DNA of 64,000 nt from Arsenicicoccus dermatophilus. Its GTDB lineage: Bacteria > Actinomycetota > Actinomycetes > Actinomycetales > Dermatophilaceae. The position numbers and the translations under genes were made by a program. The stretch is taken from NCBI RefSeq assembly GCF_022568795.1, contig NZ_JAKZHU010000001.1, positions 1,984,001-2,048,000 on the forward strand, in the 5' to 3' direction. The notes beneath the pieces are model-generated. The model was given only the letters and a program-made list of their open reading frames with translations, was not told the origin of the DNA and ran no database searches. Positions 34,126 to 42,304 of the stretch are shown here, piece after piece; positions within the stretch are counted from its first letter, which is position 1; every line of letters begins with the position of its first letter.

Positions 34126-35058
34126 TCAGCCCGCCCGCAGGAGGTCCAGGGAGCGCTGCAGGTCCGGCGGGTATGGCGACTCGAAGCTCACCCACTCGCC
34201 GCTGCCGGGGTGGGTGAACCCCAGCCGGTGCGCGTGCAGCCACTGCCGGTCCAGGCCGACCTTGCGCGCCAGCACCGGGTCGGCGCCGTAGAGCGGGTCG
34301 CCGACGCAGGGATGACGCAGGGCGCTGAAGTGCACCCGGATCTGGTGGGTGCGGCCGGTCTCCAGGTGGATCTCCAGCAGGGACGCGTGCCGCATCGCCT
34401 CCAGCACGGCGTAGTGCGTCACCGAGTGGCGCCCCTCCTGCCGCACCGCGAACTTCCAGTCGTGGTGGGGGTGCCGACCGATCGGCGCCTCGACTGTGCC
34501 CTCCATCGGGTCGGGCAGCCCCTGGACCACGGCGTGGTAGACCTTCTCCGGCGTCCGGTCGCGGAAGGCCTGCTTGAGGACGGTGTAGGCCCGCTCGGAC
34601 TTGGCCACGACCATCAGCCCGGTCGTCCCGACGTCGAGCCGCTGGACGATGCCCTGGCGCTCGGCGGCGCCGGACGTGGTGATGCGGTAGCCCTCGGCCA
34701 TGAGTCCGGACACGACGTCGGGACCGTCCCAGCCCACGCTGGGGTGGGCGGCGCAACCCGCCGGCTTGTCGACGACCACGATCTCGGTGTCGTCGTGCAC
34801 GATCCGCAGACCGGGGGCCTCGCGCGGCTCGACGGCGGGGGCGTCCTCCCGCACCGGGTCGGGCAGGGACACCTCGAGCCAGGCGCCCGCGGTGACCCGC
34901 TCGGACTTGGCCACGGCGGCGCCGTCGACCTGGATCAGCCCCTCGCCCGCCAGGTCGGCGGCCTTGGACCGGGACACGCCGAACAACCGGGCCACGGCGG
35001 CGTCGACCCGCTCCCCCTCGAGCCCGTCGGGGACGGGCAGCATACGGACGTCAGGCAC
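34126..35058 (-). CDS. rluD: RluA-family 23S rRNA pseudouridine synthase
   Basis: 310 aa. N-terminal S4 RNA-binding domain ([28 protein letters not shown]), then the catalytic domain with Asp in [19 protein letters not shown] and the typical [12 protein letters not shown] and [26 protein letters not shown]. RluD-like enzymes modify helix 69 of 23S rRNA; the exact site here is inferred. I place the start at GTG 35058, which overlaps the lspA end by 8 bases; ATG 35043 is the alternative. Longer starts would lie deep inside lspA. Operon traR-lspA-rluD. Confidence 0.9.
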   Translation of the reverse strand: MPDVRMLPVPDGLEGERVDAAVARLFGVSRSKAADLAGEGLIQVDGAAVAKSERVTAGAWLEVSLPDPVREDAPAVEPREAPGLRIVHDDTEIVVVDKPAGCAAHPSVGWDGPDVVSGLMAEGYRITTSGAAERQGIVQRLDVGTTGLMVVAKSERAYTVLKQAFRDRTPEKVYHAVVQGLPDPMEGTVEAPIGRHPHHDWKFAVRQEGRHSVTHYAVLEAMRHASLLEIHLETGRTHQIRVHFSALRHPCVGDPLYGADPVLARKVGLDRQWLHAHRLGFTHPGSGEWVSFESPYPPDLQRSLDLLRAG

Positions 35059-35629
35059 GGGTGGCTCCAGGGCTCGTCGGGGTCGTCGGTCCGCCGTCCG
35101 GTCGCGCGGCGGCCGGGTCGGCGTCACGGTCCTCGGGGACCGATCCGTCATGGGTGATGCCGAGGACGGACAGCAGGGCGATCAGGGCGGCGGCCGCCAC
35201 GATGGCGATGTCGGCCACGTTGCCGATGAACCAGCCGCCGTAGTCGATGAAGTCGACGACGTGGCCCTGGCCGAAGGACGGCGGGCGGAACAGCCGGTCC
35301 CACAGGTTGCCCAGGAGGCCCCCGAGGACGAGGCCGCCGGCCACGGCCCAGCTGACCGAGACGATGCGTCGGGCGTGCCACACGACCAGGATCCCGATGA
35401 CGACGGCGATGAGTGTCAGCACCCAGGTCTGGCCGGACCCGAGGGAGAAGGCCGCGCCGGAGTTGCGGATCAGCAGCAGCCGCAGCCAGTCACCGACGAG
35501 CGGGTGCGGGTCGCCGGGCGTCAGGGTGCGGATCGCCCACACCTTGCTGCCCTGGTCGGCGGCGAGGGTGAGCGTGGTGAGCAGGGCGATGAGGGGCCAG
35601 GTGCGGCGCGCCCGGGTCGTCGGGGTCAA
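35051..35629 (-). CDS. lspA: lipoprotein signal peptidase
   Basis: 192-aa aspartic membrane protease that removes the signal peptide of diacylglyceryl-lipoproteins. Four membrane segments. Both catalytic regions are present: [16 protein letters not shown] (first Asp-region motif) and [21 protein letters not shown] (second, with Asp in NVAD). A polar 35-residue tail rich in Asp/Pro ends the protein. The start is inferred as TTG at 35629, overlapping the traR stop (TTGA); a GTG at 35650 is also possible. Confidence 0.92.
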   Translation of the reverse strand: MTPTTRARRTWPLIALLTTLTLAADQGSKVWAIRTLTPGDPHPLVGDWLRLLLIRNSGAAFSLGSGQTWVLTLIAVVIGILVVWHARRIVSVSWAVAGGLVLGGLLGNLWDRLFRPPSFGQGHVVDFIDYGGWFIGNVADIAIVAAAALIALLSVLGITHDGSVPEDRDADPAAARPDGGPTTPTSPGATRA

Positions 35630-36051
35630 CGCTTCTGCGCGGCCTTGCACGTCACGCACAGGGTCGCCCGCGGGAAGGCCTGGACCCGCAGCTTGGGGAT
35701 GGTGCCCCCGCAGCCCTCGCACACGCCGTGCAGGTCGGACTCGACCCGCTCCAGGGCGTGCTCGTACTGCGCGAGGACGTCGCGGGTGTTGGCGGCCATG
35801 GCGGCCTCGTGCTCGCGCTCGATGGCCTTGGAGCCCACGTCGGCCTGGTCGTCGCCCACGATGTCCTGGGTGTCCTGGACCAGGTCGACCAGGTCCTCCT
35901 GGGCCGCGGCGAGGTCGCCTCGCAACCGGGCGATCTCGGAGCGCAGGGTCTCCTTGAGCTCGGCCACCTCCGCCGGCGACCAGGCGCTGTCGTCGCCGGA
36001 GACGTCGATGGAGCCGGACGTCGTGGACCACCCTGCGGACTTGCCAGCCAT
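35626..36051 (-). CDS. TraR/DksA-type C4 zinc-finger protein
   Basis: 141 aa. The N-terminal part is a coiled coil (ELKETLRSEIARLRGDLAAAQEDLVDLVQDT). The C-terminal finger is CEGCG ... CVTC (four Cys), with FPRATLCVTC typical of the DksA/TraR group. DksA-like proteins enter the RNA polymerase secondary channel; the short actinobacterial forms next to lspA are not well studied. ATG at 36051 with GAGGG upstream. First gene of traR-lspA-rluD. Confidence 0.88.
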   Translation of the reverse strand: MAGKSAGWSTTSGSIDVSGDDSAWSPAEVAELKETLRSEIARLRGDLAAAQEDLVDLVQDTQDIVGDDQADVGSKAIEREHEAAMAANTRDVLAQYEHALERVESDLHGVCEGCGGTIPKLRVQAFPRATLCVTCKAAQKR

Positions 36052-36206
36052 GCTGCCCTCACTGAGTTCGAACGGGCCGTCGGGTGCCCCCGCACCGGAC
36101 GACTGACGGCGCACAGCCGCGCCGAGGTGTGCACAGGGTAGCCCCTTCGTCACCCGCGGGAAAGCTGGCGCTCCGCGAGTGACACGCCGAGGACCTCTGG
36201 CACGCC

Positions 36207-36243
36207 GGAGCGGGAGGTCGCCGTGAGGTGGACCTCCCGCTCC
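36207..36243 (-). terminator. stem-loop after wag31
   Basis: 13-bp perfect stem (36207-36219 with 36231-36243), 11-nt loop, 34 bases past the wag31 stop. Confidence 0.7.
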
Positions 36244-36276
36244 CGGGGCGCCGGAGGGAGCCGGCGCTGCCGGTCG

Positions 36277-37212
36277 TCAGGCGTGGCTCGGGGCCAGGCG
36301 CGTGCGCTCGACCTCGTGCAGCTGCGACTTGAGGAAGGTGGAGATGTTGTCGCGGTAGGTCGCCTCGAAGGCGCGCAGCGCAGCCACGGCCTGCTCGAGC
36401 TGGGCCTTCTCGCCGGCGAGGCCCTGCAGGATGCCCTCGCGCTGCTTGGTCGCCTCGGCGATCAGCGTCTCGTGCTGGGCCGTGCCGTCGGCGATGAGCT
36501 TCTTGTGGCGCTGCTGGCCCTCGGCGATGAGCTCGTCGTGGCGCAGCTGGGCGGAGCCGACCAGCTCGTCCCGCTTGCGCGAGCCCTCGTTGATCATCGC
36601 CTCGCGCTGGTTGCGACCTTCGGCGACGAGGCGGTCCTGCTCGGCCTGACCCTTGGCGACGTGCTCGTCGTGCAGACGCTGGGCCAGCTCGATGAGACCG
36701 GCGGCGCCCGAGGCGTCGTGGACGGACGCCGGGGCGGCGAGCGCCTGGCGCGGAGCGCTCTGGGCCTTGGACAGCTCGGAACGGGTTGCGGCCAGCTCGT
36801 TCTCCACCCGCATGAGGCGGTCCCGCAGCTGTCCGGCCTCGGCACGGGCGGCAGAGGCGTCGTCACGGGCGGCGACGAGAGCCTGGTCGCTGTGCCCGGC
36901 GGCGCCGCGCTCGGCGGCCTCGGCCCGGCGGTCGGCGTCGTCGGCGCGCTTGAGCGCGGCCTGGAGCTCGGTGCGGAGCTTGGCGACCTCGGCGCTACTC
37001 TCGCGGCGACCCTTGGTGGCGACCGGGGCCTGGCCCTTGCTGCGCGCGCACTCCTCGTACTTGCGCTTGTAGTCGTCCCGCTCGGCGATCAGGTCGCGCA
37101 GCTCGCTCACGACCTCGTCGAGGAAGTCGTCGACCTCGCGCTCGTCGTAACCCCGACGGAACTGGGTGGCTCCGAAGCTCTTCTTCAGCACGTCATCAGG
37201 CGTGAGCGCCAT
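36277..37212 (-). CDS. wag31: DivIVA/Wag31 polar growth protein
   Basis: 311-aa coiled-coil scaffold that binds curved membrane and recruits the cell-wall machinery to poles and septum. The conserved N-terminal domain reads MALTPDDVLKKSFGATQFRRGYDEREVDDFLDEVV, followed by a long heptad-rich stretch to about 170 and a second coiled-coil half (LIELAQRLHDEHVAKG ... HHEL-type repeats rich in Glu/Lys). ATG at 37212 with AAAGGAAG upstream. Next to yggT and sepF, the usual actinobacterial order. Confidence 0.96.
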   Translation of the reverse strand: MALTPDDVLKKSFGATQFRRGYDEREVDDFLDEVVSELRDLIAERDDYKRKYEECARSKGQAPVATKGRRESSAEVAKLRTELQAALKRADDADRRAEAAERGAAGHSDQALVAARDDASAARAEAGQLRDRLMRVENELAATRSELSKAQSAPRQALAAPASVHDASGAAGLIELAQRLHDEHVAKGQAEQDRLVAEGRNQREAMINEGSRKRDELVGSAQLRHDELIAEGQQRHKKLIADGTAQHETLIAEATKQREGILQGLAGEKAQLEQAVAALRAFEATYRDNISTFLKSQLHEVERTRLAPSHA

Positions 37213-37280
37213 GAGTCTTCCTTTGCGATCGTCCAGGTCGCTTCCGCTTGAGGGCGCGGGCGCGACGGTCGCCCAGCAAC

Positions 37281-37565
37281 CTACACCCTGGCGACAGCCT
37301 GCATCAGAGCCACTACCACTAACAGCAGCACCAGGAACGCGAGGTCGAGCGCGATCCCACCTATGCGTAGTGGCTTAATTACCTTGCGTAAGGCTCGCAG
37401 CGGAGGATCGGTGACCGTGCAGATGCCCTCTGCGACCAGGAGGATCACCCCGGTGGGACGCCAGTCCCGGGCGAGCATCACGACGTACCCGAGCACCATC
37501 CGGGCCAGGAGGAGGACCCAGAACACCCACAGGATGTCGAGGATCAGGGTCTTGACGGCGGGCAT
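37281..37565 (-). CDS. YggT-family membrane protein
   Basis: 94 aa with two hydrophobic segments (TLILDILWVFWVLLLARMVLG and IALDLAFLVLLLVVVALMQA) and the linking TDPPLRALRKVIKPLRIGGIALD, the family hallmark. YggT proteins sit beside sepF and divIVA in actinobacteria; a role in division or ion homeostasis is proposed, not settled. ATG at 37565 with GAAGGGA upstream. Confidence 0.9.
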   Translation of the reverse strand: MPAVKTLILDILWVFWVLLLARMVLGYVVMLARDWRPTGVILLVAEGICTVTDPPLRALRKVIKPLRIGGIALDLAFLVLLLVVVALMQAVARV

Positions 37566-37607
37566 CCGGGTCCCTTCGGGTGAAACGATTTCGGTCTGGA
37601 CAACGGG

Positions 37608-37639
37608 GCAGGCCCGCCGGGTGTTCCCGACGGGCCTGC
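37608..37639 (-). terminator. stem-loop after sepF
   Basis: 9-bp stem (37608-37616 with 37631-37639), one mismatch, then a 4-bp inner stem with a TGTT loop; 22 bases past the sepF stop. Confidence 0.6.
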
Positions 37640-37661
37640 GCGACGACGCTGGGGCTGCGCG

Positions 37662-38246
37662 TCAGCTCTGGTTGAAGAAGCCGCGGGTCTCGGTCGGCGT
37701 CTCGGACTCCTCGGTCGAGACCTCGACGTCCTGCGGGGTGAGCAGGAAGACCTTGCTCGTGACCCGCTCGATCGAGCCGTTGAGCCCGAAGACCAGACCG
37801 GCGGCGAAGTCGACGAGACGCTTGGCGTCGTCGTCGGCCATGTCGCTGAGGTTCATGATGACCGGGATGCCCTCACGGAAGGCCTCACCGATCGTCTTCG
37901 CCTCGTTGTAGGTGCGCGGGTGGATCGTGGTGATGCGGTTCATCTGACCGACCTCCGGGTCACGGACGACGCGCGCGACGGGCGTGCGCTGCGGCAGGTG
38001 TGCGACGGAGGCATGACGCTCCTCGCGCACGGAGGTGGCACCTCGAGGCTCGTCCTCGGTGCGGGAGGGGCCGACCGGGCCGCGAGAGGCGTCGACCAGG
38101 TGCGACTCCGGCCGCGGGGACTCCCGCGGTGCGACCTCGGAGCGGTGATCGCGCCCGGGGTCCCGGTCGTCGTGATAACTGTCGTCGTACTCGTCGTCCT
38201 CGGCCAGCCCGAGGTAGACCATCGCCTGGCGTAGCGCCCCAGCCAT
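37662..38246 (-). CDS. sepF: cell division protein SepF
   Basis: 194 aa. N-terminal membrane-targeting helix [14 protein letters not shown], a polar disordered linker (20-95), then the SepF core ([45 protein letters not shown]) that polymerises and anchors FtsZ. In actinobacteria, which lack FtsA, SepF is the main membrane anchor. ATG at 38246 with AGGAG upstream. Confidence 0.96.
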   Translation of the reverse strand: MAGALRQAMVYLGLAEDDEYDDSYHDDRDPGRDHRSEVAPRESPRPESHLVDASRGPVGPSRTEDEPRGATSVREERHASVAHLPQRTPVARVVRDPEVGQMNRITTIHPRTYNEAKTIGEAFREGIPVIMNLSDMADDDAKRLVDFAAGLVFGLNGSIERVTSKVFLLTPQDVEVSTEESETPTETRGFFNQS

Positions 38247-38288
38247 CGCGTGCTCCTGATCTGTGGTGGATCGCGGTCAGGACCGACG

Positions 38289-39062
38289 CTACCGGGGCAC
38301 CGGACGGGCTCCCAGGATTGCCGATCCGACACGCAGGTGTGTCGCTCCGTGACGCACCGCAGCCTCCAGGTCGCCGCTCATGCCCGCCGAGAGCAACGTC
38401 GCGCGGGGGTGCCCGGCCTGCACCCGCTCGGCCGTGCGAGCCAGTCGCTCGAAGGCCTCGTCGGGGTCGGCGCCCAGCGGCGCGACCGCCATCAGGCCCC
38501 GCAGCTCCAGGTGCGCGGCGTCCTCCACCAGGTCGGCCAGGGCGGGTATGGCGTCCGGACGAGCACCCCCACGCCTGCTCCCCCCGTCGGCGCCGCTGCC
38601 CGGGTCCAGGTCGACCTGGAGCAGCACCTCGACGCGGCGCCCGGCCTCGGCGGCCGCGCGGTCCAGCGCTGTGACGAGCCGGTCCCGGTCGACGGCGTGG
38701 ACCAGGTCGGCGAGGCCCACGACCTGCCGGGCCTTGTTGGTCTGCAGCTGCCCGACGAAGTGGACCCGCAGCCCGGCCCGCAGCGCCGGGTCCAGCGCGG
38801 CGACCTTCGCGGCGGCCTCCTGGGCCTTGTTCTCCCCCACGTCGACCACCCCGAGGCCCGCGAGCAGCTCGACGTCGCGGGCGGGGAAGAACTTCGTCAC
38901 CGTGATCAGGGTGACGTCCGCGCGCGGGCGACCCGCGGTGCGGCAGGCCTGCCCGATCCGGTCCTCGACGGCGGCGAGGCGGGCCGCCAGCTCGGCGCGA
39001 CGGTCCTCCACCGCGCCCTGGGGGGTGAGCGGCGGCGACTCGTCATACCTGCCGGGAGTCAT
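38289..39062 (-). CDS. YggS-family PLP homeostasis protein
   Basis: 257-aa PLP-binding barrel of the PROSC/YlmE/YggS family, without enzymatic activity in studied members. The PLP-Lys lies in LITVTKFFPARDVELL; GENKAQEAAAK, RVHFVGQLQTNKARQV and LLSAGMSGDLEAAVRHGATHLRVGSAILG are family blocks. An insert of about 15 residues (GSGADGGSRRGGARP) is present. ATG overlaps the pgeF stop (ATGA). Confidence 0.94.
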   Translation of the reverse strand: MTPGRYDESPPLTPQGAVEDRRAELAARLAAVEDRIGQACRTAGRPRADVTLITVTKFFPARDVELLAGLGVVDVGENKAQEAAAKVAALDPALRAGLRVHFVGQLQTNKARQVVGLADLVHAVDRDRLVTALDRAAAEAGRRVEVLLQVDLDPGSGADGGSRRGGARPDAIPALADLVEDAAHLELRGLMAVAPLGADPDEAFERLARTAERVQAGHPRATLLSAGMSGDLEAAVRHGATHLRVGSAILGARPVPR

Positions 39063-39802
39063 GGACGCTCCTGCAGGACCACGACCCCGCCGAAGCGCCC
39101 CGTCGTGCCGGAGCGACGGTAGGAGTAGAAGCGGTCGTCCTCGCGCGTGCACCCGGGGACCCAGGTCACCGCGACGTCCAGGGCGGCGAGCTGAGCGACC
39201 ACGCCCGCCGCCACGTCGATCGCGGGGGTGCCGGTCCAGGTGCGCGCACCGCTCTCCGGCACCCGGGCCAGGGCGTCCTGCTGCATCGGGAGCGGCACCT
39301 CGTAGCACCGACCGCACACGGACGGGCCGACGTGCGCGGTGATCTCGCGCGCCCCGAGGTCGCGCATCGCCCCCACGGTGGCCGGCACCACCCCGGCGAG
39401 CATCCCGGGCCGGCCGGCGTGGGCGGCCCCGACGACCCCGGCCGCCGGGTCCGCCAGCAGGACCGGCGTGCAGTCGGCGACCAGGACGACCAGGCCCAGG
39501 CCAGGGGTGGTGGTGACCAGGCCGTCGGCGCTGCCGGCCGGGCCCGAGCAGGGGCCGTCGACGCGGACCACGTCGGCACCGTGCACCTGGTCGAGCAGGA
39601 CCAGCCGGTCCGCGGCGAGCCCCAGCGCCTCGGCCACCCGGGCACGGTTGGCGGCCACGTGGGCCGGGTCGTCGCCGACGTGGGAGCCCAGGTTGAGACC
39701 CGACCCGCCCGCCGGCGCGGCATACGGACCCTCGCTCACGCCGCCGAGGGCGTCGGTGAAGGCGAGTCGGACGGGGCCCTCGTGATGCTGGTGGACGAAC
39801 AC
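39059..39802 (-). CDS. pgeF: peptidoglycan editing factor PgeF (multicopper laccase-like)
   Basis: 247-aa DUF152/YfiH family protein. In E. coli it clears wrongly built L-Ser-containing muropeptides. Metal/active residues are in VLLDQVHGADVVRV (His), VLVADCTPVLLADP (Cys) and VGAAHAGRPGMLAGVV (His), as in the family; the usual HAGWRG is HAGRPG here. GTG at 39802 lies 7 nt after TAGCCT, so leaderless. First gene after the ftsZ terminator, coupled to yggS. Confidence 0.9.
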   Translation of the reverse strand: MFVHQHHEGPVRLAFTDALGGVSEGPYAAPAGGSGLNLGSHVGDDPAHVAANRARVAEALGLAADRLVLLDQVHGADVVRVDGPCSGPAGSADGLVTTTPGLGLVVLVADCTPVLLADPAAGVVGAAHAGRPGMLAGVVPATVGAMRDLGAREITAHVGPSVCGRCYEVPLPMQQDALARVPESGARTWTGTPAIDVAAGVVAQLAALDVAVTWVPGCTREDDRFYSYRRSGTTGRFGGVVVLQERP

Positions 39803-39809
39803 GTCTCAG

Positions 39810-39815
39810 AGGCTA
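39810..39815 (-). promoter_or_regulatory. -10 box of leaderless pgeF promoter
   Basis: TAGCCT on the minus strand, 7 nt before the pgeF GTG, which has no ribosome site. Confidence 0.45.
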
Positions 39816-39872
39816 GCGCGCTCACGGTCCCCGGACCGTCGACACCGCCGGCGCTCTGCCGCCCGTGGCGAC

Positions 39873-39906
39873 GACGACGCCCCGACCAGGAGGTCGGGGC
39901 GTCGTC
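39873..39906 (-). terminator. strong stem-loop after ftsZ
   Basis: 15-bp perfect stem (39873-39887 with 39892-39906), 4-nt loop, 32 bases past the ftsZ stop. It marks the end of the dcw cluster. Confidence 0.75.
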
Positions 39907-39937
39907 TCGCTCGGTCGCCGGCTCGCGCCGGCACCGG

Positions 39938-41293
39938 TCACTTCAGGAAGTCCGGGACGTCCAGGTCGGCGTTGTCGTCGAAGGTCACCTGCCGCGGCGG
40001 ACGCTGGGGCTGCTCGGTCGGGCGCACCTGGCCCGGAGCGGCGGGGGCCTGCTGGGGCTGGCCCTGCGGCTGCGTCGGCACCTGACCGGGGGCGTGCTGA
40101 CCCGGCTGGCTCCCGGCCGGCTGCGGCAGCTGACCGGGCTGGACCGGACGGACCACCGGCTGGGCCGGCTGCGGCTCGGCCGCCGGCACCGGGCGCAGCG
40201 GCTGCCCCTGGGGCGGGCTCTGCACCGGACGGAGCGGCTGGGGCTGGGCCGGCTGAGGAGCTGCCTGGACCGGACGGGCGGGCTGGGTGGGCGCCTGGGG
40301 GGCGCGCTGCTGGACCGGGGTCGGCTCCTCGCGACGCGGCTGCGGGTCACCCCCGTCGAAGCCGGCCGCGATGACGGTGACGCGCACCTCGTCCCCGAGG
40401 GCGTCGTCGATCACGGACCCGAAGATGATGTTGGCCTCCGGGTGCGCGGCCTCCTGGACCAGTCGGGCAGCCTCGTTGATCTCGAAGAGGCCGAGGTCCG
40501 AACCACCCTGGATGGACAGCAGCACGCCGTAGGCCCCGTCGATGCTCGCCTCGAGCAGCGGGCTGGAGATCGCGAGCTCGGCGGCCTGGACCGCCCGGTC
40601 CTCGCCGCGCGCCGAGCCGATGCCCATGAGCGCGGAGCCCGCACCCTGCATGACCGACTTGACGTCGGCGAAGTCGAGGTTGATCAGACCGGGCGTGGTG
40701 ATCAGGTCGGTGATGCCCTGGACACCGGAGAGCAGGACCTGGTCGGCGCTGCGGAAGGCGTCCAGCATCGAGACGTTGCGGTCGCTGATCGAGAGCAGCC
40801 GGTCGTTGGGGATGACGATGAGGGTGTCGACCTCCTCGCGCAGGTTGCCGATGCCCGACTCGGCCTGGTTGGCCCGTCGGCGCCCCTCGAAGGTGAACGG
40901 ACGCGTGACCACACCGATGGTCAGGGCGCCGAGGCCCCGCGCGATCTTGGCGACCACGGGGGCACCACCGGTGCCCGTGCCGCCACCCTCGCCCGCCGTC
41001 ACGAAGACCATGTCGGCCCCGCGGAGGACCTCCTCGATCTCCTCGGCGTGGTCCTCCGCGGCACGCTTGCCGACCTCGGGGTCGGCGCCGGCGCCCAGGC
41101 CGCGGGTGAGCTCGCGACCCACGTCGAGCTTGACGTCCGCGTCGCTCATGAGCAGGGCCTGGGCGTCGGTGTTGATCGCGATGAACTCGACCCCCTTGAG
41201 GCCGACCTCGATCATCCGGTTGATCGCGTTGACACCGCCGCCGCCGATGCCGACGACCTTGATGACGGCGAGGTAGTTCTGTGGTGCTGCCAC
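39938..41293 (-). CDS. ftsZ: cell division GTPase FtsZ
   Basis: 451-aa tubulin homologue that forms the Z ring. The GTP-binding T4 loop [27 protein letters not shown] and the T7 catalytic loop [13 protein letters not shown] are intact. Residues about 318-435 are an unusually long Pro/Gln-rich linker (over 110 residues), followed by the C-terminal tail [13 protein letters not shown], which binds SepF in actinobacteria. GTG at 41293 with GGAGAGG upstream. It has its own promoter region in the 254-base gap after ftsQ. Confidence 0.98.
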   Translation of the reverse strand: MAAPQNYLAVIKVVGIGGGGVNAINRMIEVGLKGVEFIAINTDAQALLMSDADVKLDVGRELTRGLGAGADPEVGKRAAEDHAEEIEEVLRGADMVFVTAGEGGGTGTGGAPVVAKIARGLGALTIGVVTRPFTFEGRRRANQAESGIGNLREEVDTLIVIPNDRLLSISDRNVSMLDAFRSADQVLLSGVQGITDLITTPGLINLDFADVKSVMQGAGSALMGIGSARGEDRAVQAAELAISSPLLEASIDGAYGVLLSIQGGSDLGLFEINEAARLVQEAAHPEANIIFGSVIDDALGDEVRVTVIAAGFDGGDPQPRREEPTPVQQRAPQAPTQPARPVQAAPQPAQPQPLRPVQSPPQGQPLRPVPAAEPQPAQPVVRPVQPGQLPQPAGSQPGQHAPGQVPTQPQGQPQQAPAAPGQVRPTEQPQRPPRQVTFDDNADLDVPDFLK

Positions 41294-41376
41294 GGTGGGG
41301 GCCTCTCCTCAGGGATGCAGCAGGGCTGTCCGGGCCCCCTCCTGGAGGAGGTCAGACCCTCAAGTTGGACTGCAGG

Positions 41377-41382
41377 GTTATA
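41377..41382 (-). promoter_or_regulatory. -10 box of ftsZ promoter
   Basis: TATAAC on the minus strand about 84 nt before ftsZ, in an AT-richer stretch; TTTACC lies 19 nt upstream as a possible -35. Separate ftsZ promoters are usual in actinobacteria. Confidence 0.5.
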
Positions 41383-41547
41383 GTTCTGTTACCGAGCGTT
41401 GGGTAAAACGTACGTCGTGCTCCACGGACGGAGCAACCCTTGCCGCGGCGTGTTGCGAGGCGTTCGGAAAGGTGACCTCCGCCTTCACGTTCAGGTCCAT
41501 CCAGGCGACTGTACCCAGGTGATGGGCCCGCAGAGCGGCGACACCCC

Positions 41548-42273
41548 CTACCTCGTGACCGGCACGTGCGGGGCGCTCACGTCCAGGGTGCCGGGCGCCC
41601 GCGGCAGCAGCGCCTTGATGACCTTGACCTTGAGTCGAGGCTCAGACTCATCGCCCCACCGCACCTGGGACCGGCCCACCTTGAAGGACACCATGCTCGG
41701 GCCCTCGACCTCGACGGACCCCACCTGCGCCCGCAGGTCGTCGGGCAGCGCACGCATCATGGCGACGGCGGCGCGCAGGCCCCGCGCGGGGACCTGCCCC
41801 CGGCCGGCCGCCACCGCGACCCCCGAGGGGGCCCGGTCGACGGACCGGTAGGCCACGCCGTCCTCGTCGACCAGCTGGTAGGACTCACCCGTCCGCAGGG
41901 CGAGGACCGGCCGGCGCGGGGCGACCTCCAGCACCACGGTCGTGGGCCACTTGCGGGCGACCTCGGCCTCGGCATACAACGGCGAGCTGGTGATCCGCCG
42001 GCCGGGGCCCTCGAGGTCCAGCCGGGCCAGGGGGACACCCATGGGGATGTCCGCCGCCCGCCGCACCTCGTCGGCCTGGGCGCCCGAGACCCCCTGCACC
42101 TCGACCTTCTTGACGGTCAGGACCGGGCTGAACCACACGAGGTAGCCGAGCCCCCCCACCAGCGCGAGCGCGAGCAGGACGAGCAGGACGGTGCGTAGCC
42201 GGTTGAGCCGGGCCCGGCGGGCTCGCTCCTCGAAGCGGTTGGTCTCGCGGGCCGTGCCCTTGCCCGGCCGCAC
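41548..42273 (-). CDS. ftsQ: cell division protein FtsQ
   Basis: 241 aa. A short basic cytosolic tail (1-25), one membrane segment (TVLLVLLALALVGGLGYLVW), then the POTRA domain (VKKVEVQGVSGAQADEVRRAA) and the FtsQ beta domain (KWPTTVVLEVAPRRPVLALRTGESYQLVDEDGVAYR). It links early and late divisome proteins through FtsB/FtsL. GTG at 42273 with GGGAG upstream, 31 bases after murC. Confidence 0.93.
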   Translation of the reverse strand: MRPGKGTARETNRFEERARRARLNRLRTVLLVLLALALVGGLGYLVWFSPVLTVKKVEVQGVSGAQADEVRRAADIPMGVPLARLDLEGPGRRITSSPLYAEAEVARKWPTTVVLEVAPRRPVLALRTGESYQLVDEDGVAYRSVDRAPSGVAVAAGRGQVPARGLRAAVAMMRALPDDLRAQVGSVEVEGPSMVSFKVGRSQVRWGDESEPRLKVKVIKALLPRAPGTLDVSAPHVPVTR

Positions 42274-42304
42274 GGCGGTGCTCCCCGCCCCCGACCTGCC
42301 GGGG

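Noticed and set aside
28195-35157. A 2320-codon open frame on the plus strand across ptrB, dnaE and rluD
   Set aside because: It is antisense to clear genes with intact motifs; its protein is rich in Gly, Arg, His and Val with no domain. Long antisense frames are a known effect of very GC-rich third codon positions.
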